A DNA stretch of 64,000 nt from NCBI GenBank assembly GCA_022393335.1, contig JAJEKB010020494.1, positions 610,906-674,905 of the forward strand, read 5' to 3'. Origin of the DNA: Macrotrachela quadricornifera. Taxonomy: Eukaryota; Rotifera; Eurotatoria; Philodinida; Philodinidae. Under the pieces are notes generated by a model. It saw nothing but the letters and a program-made list of their open reading frames with translations, had not been told where the DNA came from and made no database searches. Numbering within the stretch: position 1 is the first letter of the stretch; every line of letters starts with the position of its first letter. Below, one piece after another: positions 33,982-45,326 of this stretch. Both the position numbers and the translations under genes were made by a program.

Positions 33982-36900
33982 TTCGTTACATGTAATAGTA
34001 TGCTACAGACGGCTCATTCTCAAAAGAGACACAATTTATTTTTTTATACATAATTAGCAATAAATGCGCTAGAAAATAATCTTCTTGAACCATTTGGATA
34101 GCCTGACTATATATCATTGTCATAGTTATTTAATTCGACTACAGCTATATAAAGATCGTGTAGCTATTTAAACTTGCCATAGCTATTTAAGAGAGGATCC
34201 AACAGAAAACAACCCAGCATAACCATAGGTCGGCTGATAAAAAAATTTAGATTTTGAATTTGATATGCTTACCTGAACGTTCGTAAAAAATGACTATAAA
34301 AACCCAAATATCAACTCTTTCTGATTTATCTATGTGAAAAAAGCAGGGATTCTATTTTTTCAAATTTTTAACTTATGCCCTAAAAATTCACTTTCTCAAT
34401 TTTGCTCGTATTTTTCGATTTTCTCCGCCATCGCTTTACGGATTGAGGTGTAAAACATTTCAAATGACAGGAAATTTTTTTCTCTACAAAATAGCTTACT
34501 TTAAATATTTTTTGAGAATCTTTTTTTATGAGAAAGCAATCAAATTTGACAAAAATGAGTATACAGTTGTGAGCGCCAATTTTCAGTGTCGTTTGGGAAT
34601 GTATTGTTAAAGTAAGAGACTGCAAGCTGAATTTTTGATATGTTGTAGTCCTGTTCACAGCGCATCTTTTAGTATATTTCCGTTGAAAAATTTAACCAGA
34701 AGATTATAAAACCTTTCTTCACAAAAGATTGAATATAGTATTATTTCATCCTCTTCTCAAAATACTATCACTGAATTATTCCTCTAATAATTCAAGAATG
34801 TAATCATTTAGATAGTTTGAAGTTTTACAACGTGAAAGACAATATGAAGACCGATGGTTTGCATTACATTCGATTGATCATCGAGTTGGTCATCATTGAG
34901 CAGTTATCTGTAAATGACTGAAGAAACTATAGAACTAAGTTTCCTTCTTACCTTTTAAATTCAATGTAAGTCTGAGTAATATTAGGTTAACCCAATGTCT
35001 GTATCATATCTAATACCTTTTCTCACTTTTCTTTTTGCCATTGTACATGTTTGTCAGGCGTGTTGCTTACCCATCTACTTTGAAAAAATATCAGATATAT
35101 TGTATATCTTTCTTATTATTTCTTCCTGACGCTATTTTTGCTTCTTCATAATCGTTGCTAGCAGTCACTGATTTAGCTTATACCGATTTTCAGTCTGAGC
35201 GACAATGTAAATCCATGAGTATATGAAAATAATTTAGAACATAACGAGAAAAAATAGAATGAAAACGAAGAAAAATATATCATCGAAATTAGGAAAACGA
35301 AGAAGTTAAGTGAACATAAAATTAGTCAACACAGTAGTTAAAAATAAATAACCGAATAAATATTAGCAAATTAGAAGAGAATACATTTTCAAATCTTATT
35401 TATATACTTATTATTGTATATCAAGCTTTCGATAAGTATCATTCGACATTATCAGTAGAATAAATGATAAAAATCAAGAAGCTACATGTGCTAATAGCAA
35501 CACGTATAAGAAAAATGAGTAGATATTGTTGAAAAAAAGAATGTGCTTTCTTTCTTCATTCCTGCACATTTTAGTATCAGTACATGTAGCTTCTTGTTTT
35601 CTTATCATCCATTCTTCTGATGGTGCTGAGTAAAACGTTAATTTCGAATTACACAAACTTTTGCTATATAAAAATAATTCCGACCTCAAAGGGTTAAAGT
35701 CTACCCTCAAGACTAGTGATCGTTACATGTACAGTAAAGAACAAAAATGGGCAGACCATAGGTTGTCGCCTCTCATTACCTACACGTATTTCGTTAATTT
35801 GAGAGATCTGGCTATTATTTCTTTCTTCTGTTCTTCGCATACATTAAACGCAGATAACATTCATGAGTTACACAATCAAGAAGCATCATTGCTTATATGC
35901 TCCTCTTTTTCGATTGCTTGCTTCTTTTTCTTACTAAGATGAAAGAAAGTTAATCTATGTATGCATCAGTGATCATTGTAGTAAAGAAGAGATGAAAACG
36001 TGCATTGATCACATTTTTACTTCATTTTTTTGCATTCATTTGACTCAAGTTAATGCATTCAGCAGTTTTTCTCCAGCTCACATCGTATTGGGTATCCTTT
36101 AACAGTAAATATGACAATATTATTGATACTTAGTCTACTCTTCCTTGAACAAGAACAAGAGCCTGTCTTCATTTCATTTTTGTAACCATTAGTGCGTTGT
36201 TTTAAAAAAATCAAGTATACCACAAGATGCAGCGTGACGAGAATAATTACTTATGTACATTGTGTATTTTTTTCAAAAGCAGTAAAATGCTGTACCACCA
36301 ATTTTCGACGCTGCGATAAGATCATTTTTTCTTATCTCATCTGTTTATCATCGAATGTGTTTTTGCAGAGAAAAACAAAAAATATCACAAGATGCAGCGT
36401 AAGAAGCTCTACAAACTGCAGTATAAAGCTTATTTTAATTGTGTACTTTTGTTTTCAAAAAGAGCAAAATTCTGTATGACCAATTTTCAACACTGCGAAA
36501 GGATTGTTTTTTTTTACACTAGCAAGAAACTTCTATTTTCTTACTTTAGCTGTTCTTTGCGCAATTGTAGTTTTTTTATGCTACATTTTGCAATTCTTCT
36601 AAAAACATGTATTAAGGGTCATAACAATGAAATAGAAGAAGGAATTTTTTCTGTTCAAGAGAGTTTGAAGAAATTCCCAGAACTAGGCTGTAAAAAGTTT
36701 TTCTTGTAAAAATAAGAGTACTGGTTATGAAGCCATCGTGACTAATCGATGATTGCTACAAGTTTTGTTTTTTCCCTAATATAATTTTGTATGTTCATTA
36801 AACACAGCTTTTTCTTTTCATTTTTCTTAGTGGTGCAAGTTAAATAGTAAATTGATATTTGTTTTGGTAGTGAAGTAGTGATGTAATAATTGACCTTCGA

Positions 36901-37066
36901 ATTGAATTAGTAAAGTCATGATGGTAGGAGAAGATCTTTGGATTCCATATTTTCTCAAACTCTAACTAGGAATATAACATTACCAATACGGTATTGAAAT
37001 ATTGGTATTGAGACATCCCTAACTCTAACTTGTTCTTGTCTGTTTGTACAGCTACATTACTATATC
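33982..37066. other. intergenic region with a partial tandem duplication
   Basis: No gene is recognised in 3 kb. Around 36205-36510 a ~175-bp unit occurs twice (see repeat entry). A TTTGTACAG acceptor-like site at 37042-37050, just before the SRPBCC ATG, suggests a 5' UTR intron. Confidence 0.45.
36205..36510. repeat. diverged tandem duplication, unit ~175 bp
   Basis: Both units contain ATCACAAGATGCAGCGT-like and CCAATTTTC(G/A)ACRCTGCG blocks in the same order and spacing (first near 36220-36316, second near 36387-36497). The duplication yields overlapping short frames that are not genes. Confidence 0.7.
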
Positions 37067-37636
37067 ATGTCTACAAATGTAGAACGACAGCGAGAGATCT
37101 TGCCAACACCACTACTACCCAACGGAGGCGTATTTACAGTCTCATCTTCGGTTGTGATCTCGGCACCGGCATCACGTGTCTTCGCTGCTATCGTCGACAC
37201 TGCAAACTATCATAAATGGAACACTTTCGTACCATCTGTCGAGATTCTCAAACAGCCATCAGACAATGGAGATAACGTGGATGAACTCAGAGTAGGTATC
37301 AACATGCGCTTCACAACTTATATGAAGCCAGGTGGCTCGCCAAGATCAACTCTCGTACAAGTTACTATGTTTGATTCAGGAGTATGTAAGATATGCTGGA
37401 AATTTAATGGTGGCTTTTCTTGGTTGTTGAGATCTGAAAGAGTGCAAGAAATGACAGATCAAGAGGACGGCACATGTAAGTATTTTACATGGGAAACGTT
37501 TGCTGGACCAATGGCTTATATCGTACGATCTATCTACGGCGACGATTTGCAGGAGCGATTTAACGATTGGAGCAGTGGTCTGAAGCGTTATGTGGAGGAA
37601 ACAAGGCTTGAATCATGCAGAAAGGATGCCATTTGA
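37067..37636 (+). CDS. SRPBCC (START/Bet v1-like) domain protein, 189 aa
   Basis: Single-exon protein with the helix-grip pattern of the SRPBCC superfamily (polyketide cyclase/CoxG/COQ10-like). It has an initial strand VSSSVVISAPASRVFAAIVD (about 25-44) followed by the typical YHKWNTFVPSVEIL. A set of strands follows (ELRVGINMRFTTYM, STLVQVTMFD, KICWKFNGGF, CKYFTWETFAGPMA), then a C-terminal helix with FNDWSSGLKRYVEE. It likely binds a small hydrophobic ligand; no catalytic residues can be assigned. There is no signal peptide. Codons are noticeably richer in G and C (GGC, CTC, CCA, GCC) than in neighbouring genes. Homologues of this type are common in fungi and bacteria, so a relatively recent foreign origin is possible. 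Confidence 0.78.
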   Translation: MSTNVERQREILPTPLLPNGGVFTVSSSVVISAPASRVFAAIVDTANYHKWNTFVPSVEILKQPSDNGDNVDELRVGINMRFTTYMKPGGSPRSTLVQVTMFDSGVCKICWKFNGGFSWLLRSERVQEMTDQEDGTCKYFTWETFAGPMAYIVRSIYGDDLQERFNDWSSGLKRYVEETRLESCRKDAI

Positions 37637-38144
37637 AACTTTGATTTGTATGAATATGTGTATCTCTGTTTATTGAATAATATAGAAAAAATAAAAGGTG
37701 ATCATCTTTCACGATGTATCTTCACATTTACTATAGCAACAGAGCAGCACTTTGATGAGAATACCAAATCTATCTATTGAGATTCATTTTGCAAATTCTG
37801 AAAGATCATCTCGTATGTACGGTTTGGGGATTGGCATGGTACGAAACAAGTCTACCATACGAACGTCAACTAAAGAATACCAGTAAAACAGTATATAAGA
37901 GAATATAAAATAAATATGTACAGTGGATATCATAAGTTTCACACTATTTTTTGTTTTCAGTCGCATTTCATTATAGTATGGAAGTTTTTCAAAACTTTTT
38001 TATTTGATAGAGCATCTCAAATACTACAAATGCAGGTATCTGCAAAAAGATTTGCACTACTTCTTTCACAGATATTTTCTTCTGTATAAGTGTTTTTCGA
38101 ATTTCTTTACGGAAGTGACTATATGCACCAACATAGGTATAATC
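37637..38144. other. intergenic region, nothing recognised
   Basis: AT-rich sequence between the SRPBCC gene and the nested repeat block. Contains AATAAA-like signals soon after the stop. Confidence 0.45.
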
Positions 38145-38207
38145 CAATAATTAGTAAATATTAAATTATATCAGTTCTATATGTGCTTGAATATTAGTAC
38201 AAGTAAC

Positions 38208-39101
38208 GCTCGTCTGAAGACTCGCTCAGCTCTTTCTCGTAGAAATCGTGTTTTGTAAATTATCGTCAAGCTATTCATTTATAAAATTTTAAAAGATCGA
38301 AGTCAGATTCAAGTTCCTGGACATTAACGTCCATTGACCAAATTTCATAAAAAACAAATGCTTTTTGTTAAAAATTTGTTGTTTGTTTAAAAAATTGATC
38401 GTCAAAAAATTTTTATGCAACTGACTTCAGATTTGAATTTCTCGCCCTTGATTACCGTTCGGTCAACCCTTATAAAAAAAATTTTTTTTGTAAAAAGAGT
38501 GATCCTTTGTGTAAAAAAATGAATCTGAAAAAAATTTCGAAAAAACGACCACCAGATTCGAGTTCCTCGACCCCGATTACCCTTCGGTCAACCCTTATAA
38601 GAAAATTTATTTTTGTAAAAAAAGTGATCCTTTGTGTAAAAAAATGAATCCGAAAAAAATTTCGAAAAAACTACCACCAGATTCAAGTTCCTCAACCCCG
38701 ATTACCCTTCGGTCAACCCTTATAAAAAAAATTTTTTTTGTAAAAAAAGTGATCCTTTGTCTAAAAAAATGAATCCGAAAAAAATTTCGAAAAACTAACT
38801 TCAGATTCGGATTCCTCGACCCCGATTTCCCTTCGGTCAACCCTTATAAAGAAATTTTTTTTTGCAAAAAAATGGTCCTTTGTCTAAAAAAAATGATTCT
38901 CAAAAAAATTTTAAAAAACTAACATCAGATTCGAAGTCTCCGCATGGAAATACCCCTGGAAATGTCTTTTCGGAAAAATCGATTTTCGATGTTTTTTTGA
39001 CCCTGCGGACATACAAGCAAGCAATCAATCAAACAAACAATTTATATTTCTAAGACTCTTCTCTACGAGAAAGAGAATAAATAAAATATTTTATCTTATT
39101 A
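38208..39101. mobile_element. Inserted non-autonomous element carrying tandem repeats
   Basis: Splits the left arm of the surrounding TIR element and is bordered by TATTAGTA on both sides, an apparent 8-bp target duplication. Near its ends it has CTCTTTCTCGTAGA (about 38231) and the inverse TCTACGAGAAAGAG (about 39062), i.e. subterminal inverted repeats. The interior is filled by ~122-bp tandem repeats. An 8-bp duplication fits hAT-like transposition; the family is inference. Confidence 0.7.
38310..38960. repeat. ~122-bp tandem repeat, about five copies
   Basis: The block CCCTTCGGTCAACCCTTATAA recurs near 38455, 38580, 38705 and 38828. Each is followed by a run of T, GTGATCCTTTGT-type sequence and TCAGATTC/AGTTCCTCGACCCCGAT. 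The first copy (from about 38310) is diverged and the last is truncated. Open frames in it are repeat artefacts. Confidence 0.88.
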
Positions 39102-40332
39102 GTAATTTTATTTCATTGATTCTTTATTACATTCCAATAAAGTATACATTTATTAGGATAATTACATGAGTATCGAAAGACAAGTTAATTCAAACAGAGA
39201 ACAATTATTTTAGAAATATTTCCAGCACTTCTCCTCTTAGGTTTTCAAAAAAATTCACTGTATATTTTTATTATTTGCAACACATTGAAAAAAACATGTT
39301 ATGTCGATATTTTCTCTCTTATTTGTATCATTTATTCTGTTGATCAGTTATAGAAGAAAATATTCCATATTTGTTTCTTAGGTAGTTCGCTTATAGAATG
39401 GAAATTTGGGAAATATATAAACAGCGAATCAGTTTACTGTGTGGCAATATACTCTTTATGAAGGTAAATTGATTACTTACTCTCTAGTTTTTCCTCTAGT
39501 GATCTTTATTAATACTTTTGCGAAGCAACTGTGATCAGATAACTTTCAAAATCAAACGGTCCGATTAAATATAATTTCCTTTACAATAAATAAATATTCT
39601 TATATCATTAAGAGTCCATTATACTCATTCCCAGAGTCTACTTAAAATATGTCTATTACTCCATTATGCTGAAGCCTGAGTATTTTATTCGCGTTCCACG
39701 ATACACTTATACTAACAGTGCTAGTGTTGACCTTTGGCCGAATACGGAAAACAGAACAAATAATTCATCGTAATTCTTCAACCAGAAAAACGTAGCAGTA
39801 TAAAAATTCTTTCTTAGAAGTATAACTATAAAGGCAATAAAAAATAAGTATTCTTGAAAGTATTACATAAATAATCTTTAAATGTTAATCATTTATGTGG
39901 TTTTGCATAACCTAAACTACATATACATTTATTGGTGAACTTGATTTTTAGGCTTAATGCAAGTGATAATTACTGTACTATAATTTCAACTTTGGACCGT
40001 ATTATGTTTGAAAAGTTTATGATTCGTTAAATCATCTACTAGAGACGTTCCATCTTTACTGTTTTATGATCAGATATCTTACGTGAATATTATGTCAAAT
40101 ATATTGAAAGTAAAAAAAATATACAGTGAATTTTCCTGAAAACCTAAGAGAGGAAGTGTTTCTAAATTAGTTGTTCTCTATTTGAATTAACTTGTCTTTC
40201 GATACTCATGTAATTATCCTCGTTAATGTATACTTTATTGGAATGTAATAAAGAATCAATGAAGTAAAATTACTAATATTCGAGCGCATATAAAACTGAT
40301 ATAATTTACTATTTACTAATTAATGGATTATA

Positions 40333-41480
40333 TTAGGTTGCCAACTATGTTCTTGCGTTTTTCTTTGAAATTGTTCTAAAACATTCGAGAAAATTCTAGG
40401 AGTTTTTATACTAAGGGTATATAAATGGAGTGTGAATATCTTTCGAATGATAAATAAGTTATCGATATGGACGCTGATCATGAACTGAAAATGAATCTTT
40501 CTCGTAGAGAGATTTGAGTGCTTTTACTTCATGAATTCCGTCTGGGTTACAAAGCACAGGAGGCAGCCAACAATATATGCAGTACGATGGACGAGAATAT
40601 ATTCTCTATTTGTATGACACAACATTGGTTCAATTGGTTCAAGAATGGTAACTTAGAACTCGACGATTTACCTCGACCTGGTTGACCACTGGAACTGGAT
40701 GCGGATCTCTTAAAGCAGCTTATCGAATAAGATCCTTGATTGACTTCACGATGTTTAGCAGAGCAGCTTGAGTGCTCTCATACTGCGATGGAAAAACATC
40801 TGAACGAATTAGGCAAAACATGGAGTCTGGATATCCCCATGAGTTATCACCACATCAGCTTCAATACAGAGTTGATGCTTGTATGGATTTAATGACATCT
40901 CATCGTAACTATCAATGACTTCGCAATATTATCACCAGCGATGAGAAGTGAGTGTTGTATATCAACTACATCCACAGACACCAATGGCTAAGCTCTGGTC
41001 AAACAGGCGTAGTAACATCTAAGACTGATCTATACCTCAAGAAGGTGATGCTGAGAGCTGGGTGGGATGTCAAAGGAATTATTCAGTAGAAAGTTCTTCC
41101 AAATGGTTGCACCATCACTGCTGATCTCTACTATCAACAATTGGACCGGGTTGCCGAAAAACTCAATGGAAAGAAGGATCGAATTCACTATTTGCATGAT
41201 AATGCAGGACTCCATGTTGCAAAGTCGACCTGCAAAAATTGATCGAAGCTTGGATGGATTACCATTCCCCATTCATCTTATCCTCCTGACTTGGCTCCAA
41301 CGGACTACCATTTGTTTCGTTCTCTTTCTCATCATTTGCGTGAGAAAAAGTTCGAAGACGAAGACGACGTGAAAATGGATATTGCCAACTTCGATAACTG
41401 AAAACTAGTTATACTGTTAAAGTTAAAAAATAAAAACAAAATTTTTGAAAAAAAACGCGAAAATTTTGTTGCCAATCTAA
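40333..41480 (+). mobile_element. Degenerate mariner transposon, 1148 bp
   Basis: Ends are TTAGGTTGCCAAC (from 40333) and its inverse (GTTGCCAATCTAA, ending at 41480), both followed or preceded by TA (40331-40332 and 41481-41482), the classical mariner target duplication. The TIRs (about 30 nt) remain similar. The element sits at the right tip of the palindromic element. Confidence 0.9.
40467..41402 (+). pseudogene. mariner transposase pseudogene
   Basis: Typical mariner transposase segments are recognisable in all three plus frames: FRLGHKAQEAANNIC and WFNWFKNGNLELDDLPRPG (N-terminal HTH and linker), IITSDEK (first Asp), HDNAGLHVAKS (second Asp) and PPDLAPTDYHLF (third Asp), followed by the C-terminal FEDEDDVKMDIANF. 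A DD34D-type triad can thus be located. Several stop codons (for example right after PRPG and after SDEK) and frameshifts make it non-functional. Confidence 0.9.
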
Positions 41481-41574
41481 TATAACAAGTATAACTAATA
41501 AAACACTGTGTGAGATATCGGAAGAAAAATAGAGAAAGTATTTAAAACATGCCAAATATTAACAAAATTTTAGT

Positions 41575-41760
41575 CGATAAACAAATTGTTCATAAAGAAA
41601 AACATTCATTAGCACAACGAATTAATTAAATGGGAAGAAAAATTAGCAAAAAAATTCAATAAACAAATAATTAATGTAGATAACTATTACTCTAACATAC
41701 AATTAGACATATTATTCAAAAAATATTTAATTTAGTCAAATTAACTAGTCAACTTCAACA
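41575..41760 (+). pseudogene. decayed coding relic, unrecognised
   Basis: From about 41620 one frame reads ELIKWEEKLAKKFNKQIINV and continues for about 20 more residues before a stop. A second frame upstream reads KHSLAQRI. The codon style (CAA, AAA, GAA, AAT) matches the exons of this genome. It may be an old gene fragment broken by frameshifts; the family is unknown. Confidence 0.25.
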
Positions 41761-43032
41761 AATTGATGAAGAAAGTAATTTTAATGAACGATATTTAAAA
41801 TAATTTAAATATAAATATTACCATATTTAGCAAATGAACCTAACTAATCGTATCCATTTCTCAATTAAACACAATTAGAACTACTATTAAATATTTAACA
41901 GAAAGATTTTCTTTGTAAAAGGTAAATATTAAATGATAAAAGTTATATATTCCAATATCCAATATTTTAAATTTTTTTATAAATTTTAATTACAAAACAG
42001 TCATTTTGTAACTAACTTCTATTTATTTTCTAAAAGATAGGAATTCTATAAAAAATGTCATAAAAACAATTTGAGAAAAGAAATAACAAATATTTAATTA
42101 TCTAGAAAACATATAAACAATTGTTTCAAACAAAATGTTTATCACTTTCTCAGGTTATAATCAATTCAAAAATGATGTCAAAGTCATTAGAAAAATAATA
42201 AGATGATGAAGTAATAGAATATTAAGATCTCAAGAACACCTATATTATAGAATTCTATTCAAGAAAAAACAAAAACAAAACCAAATTTTTTTATGTGATA
42301 TTAATTGTACATATATCGCGTATTTTGATCATTTTTTTATTTATGAGTTAGAAAAGAATTAATAATACAATGAATTGGCAAGGGTTATTTATATAAACAT
42401 TTTCTTTTTTTAAATTAATATTATTTTTTAATGTAATAATGAAACAATATTAAACTTATTATTTATATATACATTTATAAATTTTGATAATAAAAATAAA
42501 AAATAAAACAAAAATCTCGAATTTTTCAAAGTGTTTCTTTCTTTGTTTTAACATAAGAAAAATCTATAGACAATGGTTTGCTTTTGGGTATATTCATCGT
42601 TTCACATCTGCCTAAATTTCAATATGCCTTGGCTATTACTAAATTATGCAATAATAATTATGCGTCATGATTGATCATGTGAAGACGCGAAGAAACGACT
42701 TCCTCTCTTTCCTATTCTTACATAACTATGTGCAACACGTTGGTTGTATATAATTTTTTTATGTAATAACTTACACATACATAGATTTGATGAGTCCATT
42801 ATTAACACACCATCCACGTTTAAGTTTACAAGTTGCGATATTTAGTTATAGCTAAAAAATATCTTTCTCACGTATGTGCCAAACATGTGCGATTCATCGG
42901 CAAAGAAATAGTTTCATTTTTTGTAAATGAATTAAAACTTTAATCTGATGTAGATGTTTGGTTAGATGTATTTTCTAGATTCGTATCCATTATATCGTTC
43001 TACCCAGGCAAAGAACAAAGATTATTTGCAAT

Positions 43033-43296
43033 TCAATAAAAAAAATCCTTTTTTTTATTTATCGAATTTGGATCAACAACTTTTTCAATATCGAACAACT
43101 CTTGTTTGATACATGAAAAGATGTCCTTAAATTCAGGAATGTTACGTTTCCAAGTATAATAAGCACTACGACAAGTATTGCAGACTTTTTCCTCAGGAGA
43201 AATAGATTTCATTGTTCGAACTGAAATCAATAATCGTAAAGAAAAAAGTTTCAATGTTCTCGCAGTTGATCCGCTAGTTACGACAGATCTCCAAGG
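43033..43296 (-). CDS. possible exon with CxxC motif, perhaps transposon-derived
   Basis: An ATG at 43254 starts a 73-residue frame, but the open frame continues upstream to 43296 without a start. The sequence MKSISPEEKVCNTCRSAYYT followed by WKRNIPEF looks like a zinc-binding CxxC segment that I associate with transposon proteins of rotifers. No downstream transposase core was found. A fragment or isolated exon; low certainty. Confidence 0.3.
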   Translation of the reverse strand, partial: PWRSVVTSGSTARTLKLFSLRLLISVRTMKSISPEEKVCNTCRSAYYTWKRNIPEFKDIFSCIKQELFDIEKVVDPNSINKKKDFFY

Positions 43297-44368
43297 TCAA
43301 TTAGTAATGTGGCATAATTATATATCATGTTTTAGAAACAATTGCTTCTACAGTATGAATGGATTGAAAGAAAAATAAGCATTAAATCAAATTTTTTTGT
43401 TCAGTCGGTGTGACTTGGTTCATATACGTAATGCTATTATAGTGGATAAATATATAGTCTACCGTTACATGTGTGTATATGTATGGTTTCCTTACCTCTT
43501 TCCTTTTGCCCACCTCACATCAATGCAATCGTGATATTCATTTTACGTCGGCATTTCAAAAGAAAACAAACATTCCTCGTTCTTCTTAAAGAAACCTTTA
43601 TCTTTTCTTATATCACGTTCAAGCAGTGAATATTTTCGAGACTGATCCTATTGTAGAAAATAATCTTTTCGTATGAAGTAAATCTTCTAGTACCAGCCAG
43701 TATTCAGAATGTTTATTCTTTGTTCTGCTTCCACTGATGCGCCATATTCTTTTGCAAAAGTTATCCAAAGTTCGGTAATATTTTCCTGCTTCCTCTACAT
43801 GATTTGATGACTCTTGCAAAGTACTATCGATTGATCAACAAAATATCTTACGTCACATGTTCTATAAACTGAAATCAGCTATACTAATATCAGACATTCT
43901 GTTATAAAGGCTATTTGGTCACAAATGAACGATATTACTAATCGAAACTCAATTTAAGACGTGCTTTATTTCTGAAAAAAGCCGGTACCAATCACAATCG
44001 TATTTGTAGATTTATTATAACTCTAAAGTCACTATACCATTATAGGCTATCGTAATACTTTTTTAACAGGTGCACAAAAATATATTTGATATTGTCACCA
44101 ATTATTCCAGCAAGATAAAATAGCATATAACAGCCTTAACTACGCAGTCAAGTTTTATACACCTCAAAATGGCGAGCGTTACTCGTTAAGATAACAAAGA
44201 TCAACAGGCTTTTTAACCAAAAATCAATTATATCCTAGAAACAGAAGATTACAAAACTAAAAATTTCAAGCTTTTCTTAGTATCATCAAAACTTCCTTAT
44301 AGTCAAAAGATGAACGCAAAAGCGCTGAATCATTTGGAAAAATCCCCATAATACATCATAGTAATATT

Positions 44369-44609
44369 TTTTTCTTACGTATATTACTCATCCGATTGTT
44401 TACCCTTTTGTTCAAATGGCGTATCATTTAGGTGTATGATGCATTTTCACGCATCAATGACGATTCTTTTTTCTTTCTTGGAAAAAACCTAGTTATGTAT
44501 ATGGTACAATATGCAATCAGCGTTACTAAACTCACTGGGTAAGCTTACTCTTTTTTCTACTATAAAATCAATAGTTAGGGTAATAGTTGTTCACTAAGAG
44601 TTAGCAACC
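44369..44609 (+). promoter_or_regulatory. upstream region shared with the inverted Hint gene
   Basis: From about 44369 to the ATG the sequence matches, in inverse orientation, 47585-47835. Shared blocks include TTACGTATATTACTCAT, GGTGTATGATGCATTTTCAC and CAATATGCAATCAGCGTTAC. Conservation of about 240 nt upstream of both genes suggests a shared promoter, or simply the extent of a recent duplication. GATGCATTTTCACGCATC is itself an imperfect dyad. Confidence 0.6.
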
Positions 44610-45326
44610 ATGTTTCTAAAAGCACAAGTCAATTTTATCTTCATCTTTTTATTATACAATCAAGTCGTAAACGGCATAACTGGAAAGTGTACCTGCTCGC
44701 AAGGTTCTGTGGGAGGGTACTACTGTGCACAATGGTCCTGTGCATATGAGACCGAAAAGGTCGGATGTTTCAGTGGTCAGAGTACGGTCCAAACACGAGA
44801 TGGTCGACACATCTCTCTTTCTAATGTACAAATTGATGAAAAAGTATTAACGTTCGATGGAAACAAACTCATCTTTGAACCTATCTATGATTTTATTCAT
44901 GCTGAGAAGATAGGCTTCTATGATTTTCTTCGTCTCACTATCTTCAATAATCATCGAAATTCAACATCGAACATTGAAATATCATCACAACATCTCATCT
45001 TTCTTCATGGAAAATGTGATCCTATTTTTGCTTCTGAAGTTCAAATTGGACATCATTTGCAACTAGTTGATGAAGATAGAATAATTCCAGGAGAAGTGAT
45101 CAAAGTGGAGCATACACTTTCTCAAGGTTTCAGTGCTCCATTAACTCGTTCAGGAACAATTGTAGTGAATGGAGTAATTGCATCTAATTATGCTGAAGCG
45201 CGTAATCATCGTCTTGCTCATTTGGTAATGCAACCTTATCGATTATGGCGAATGGTTGTTGGAGCTAAACGATCGATTGACAGTGATATGAATTGGTATA
45301 TTAATATATTATACTTTTTTTGCTGA
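44610..45326 (+). CDS. Secreted Cys-rich N-domain + Hedgehog-type Hint (Hog) protein, copy 1, 238 aa
   Basis: Signal peptide (about 1-22), then a ~30-residue domain with C27, C29, C39 and C44, then a Hint domain beginning at the catalytic C53 (CFSGQS). Hint landmarks are SSQHLIF (His block), ASEVQIGHHL and GTIVVNGVIASNYAEARNHR followed by LAHLVMQPYRLW, which closely follows the C-terminal signature of Hedgehog Hog domains. The usual Cys in ASCYA is replaced by Asn. It should cleave itself before C53 and release the short N-domain, perhaps with sterol attachment as in Hedgehog. Compared with the other copies it ends early: an extra T near 45313-45320 shifts the frame to a TGA and replaces the last residues (ADKTGLLLFL in the others). 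Confidence 0.88.
   Translation: MFLKAQVNFIFIFLLYNQVVNGITGKCTCSQGSVGGYYCAQWSCAYETEKVGCFSGQSTVQTRDGRHISLSNVQIDEKVLTFDGNKLIFEPIYDFIHAEKIGFYDFLRLTIFNNHRNSTSNIEISSQHLIFLHGKCDPIFASEVQIGHHLQLVDEDRIIPGEVIKVEHTLSQGFSAPLTRSGTIVVNGVIASNYAEARNHRLAHLVMQPYRLWRMVVGAKRSIDSDMNWYINILYFFC

Larger units (their letters stand above)
38145..40336. mobile_element. TIR element interrupted by a second insertion
   Basis: The left arm consists of 38145-38207 plus 39097-39271. Together they are the reverse complement of the uninterrupted right arm 40111-40336 (TATAATCCA...TAATTAG at the tip; TTCTTTATTACATTCCAATA further in). The left arm is split by the insertion at 38208-39101. Excluding that, the element is about 1.3 kb with ~230-nt TIRs and no coding sequence between them. 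Confidence 0.8.
41483..44368. other. intergenic region with weak coding relics
   Basis: Contains AT-rich DNA, decayed coding-like sequence around 41575-41760 (see entry) and a Cys-containing minus-strand frame at 43033-43296. Around 43620-43850 on the minus strand there is weakly coding-like sequence in more than one frame that I cannot assign. Confidence 0.4.

Noticed and set aside
36192..36709. Overlapping 95- and 105-codon frames
   Set aside because: They arise from the diverged tandem duplication and have no domain features.
38310..38960. CRISPR-like array
   Set aside because: Units are contiguous ~122-bp tandem copies without unique spacers, in a eukaryotic context.
38607..39053. Short frames on both strands in the repeat array
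   Set aside because: Artefacts of the 122-bp tandem repeat.
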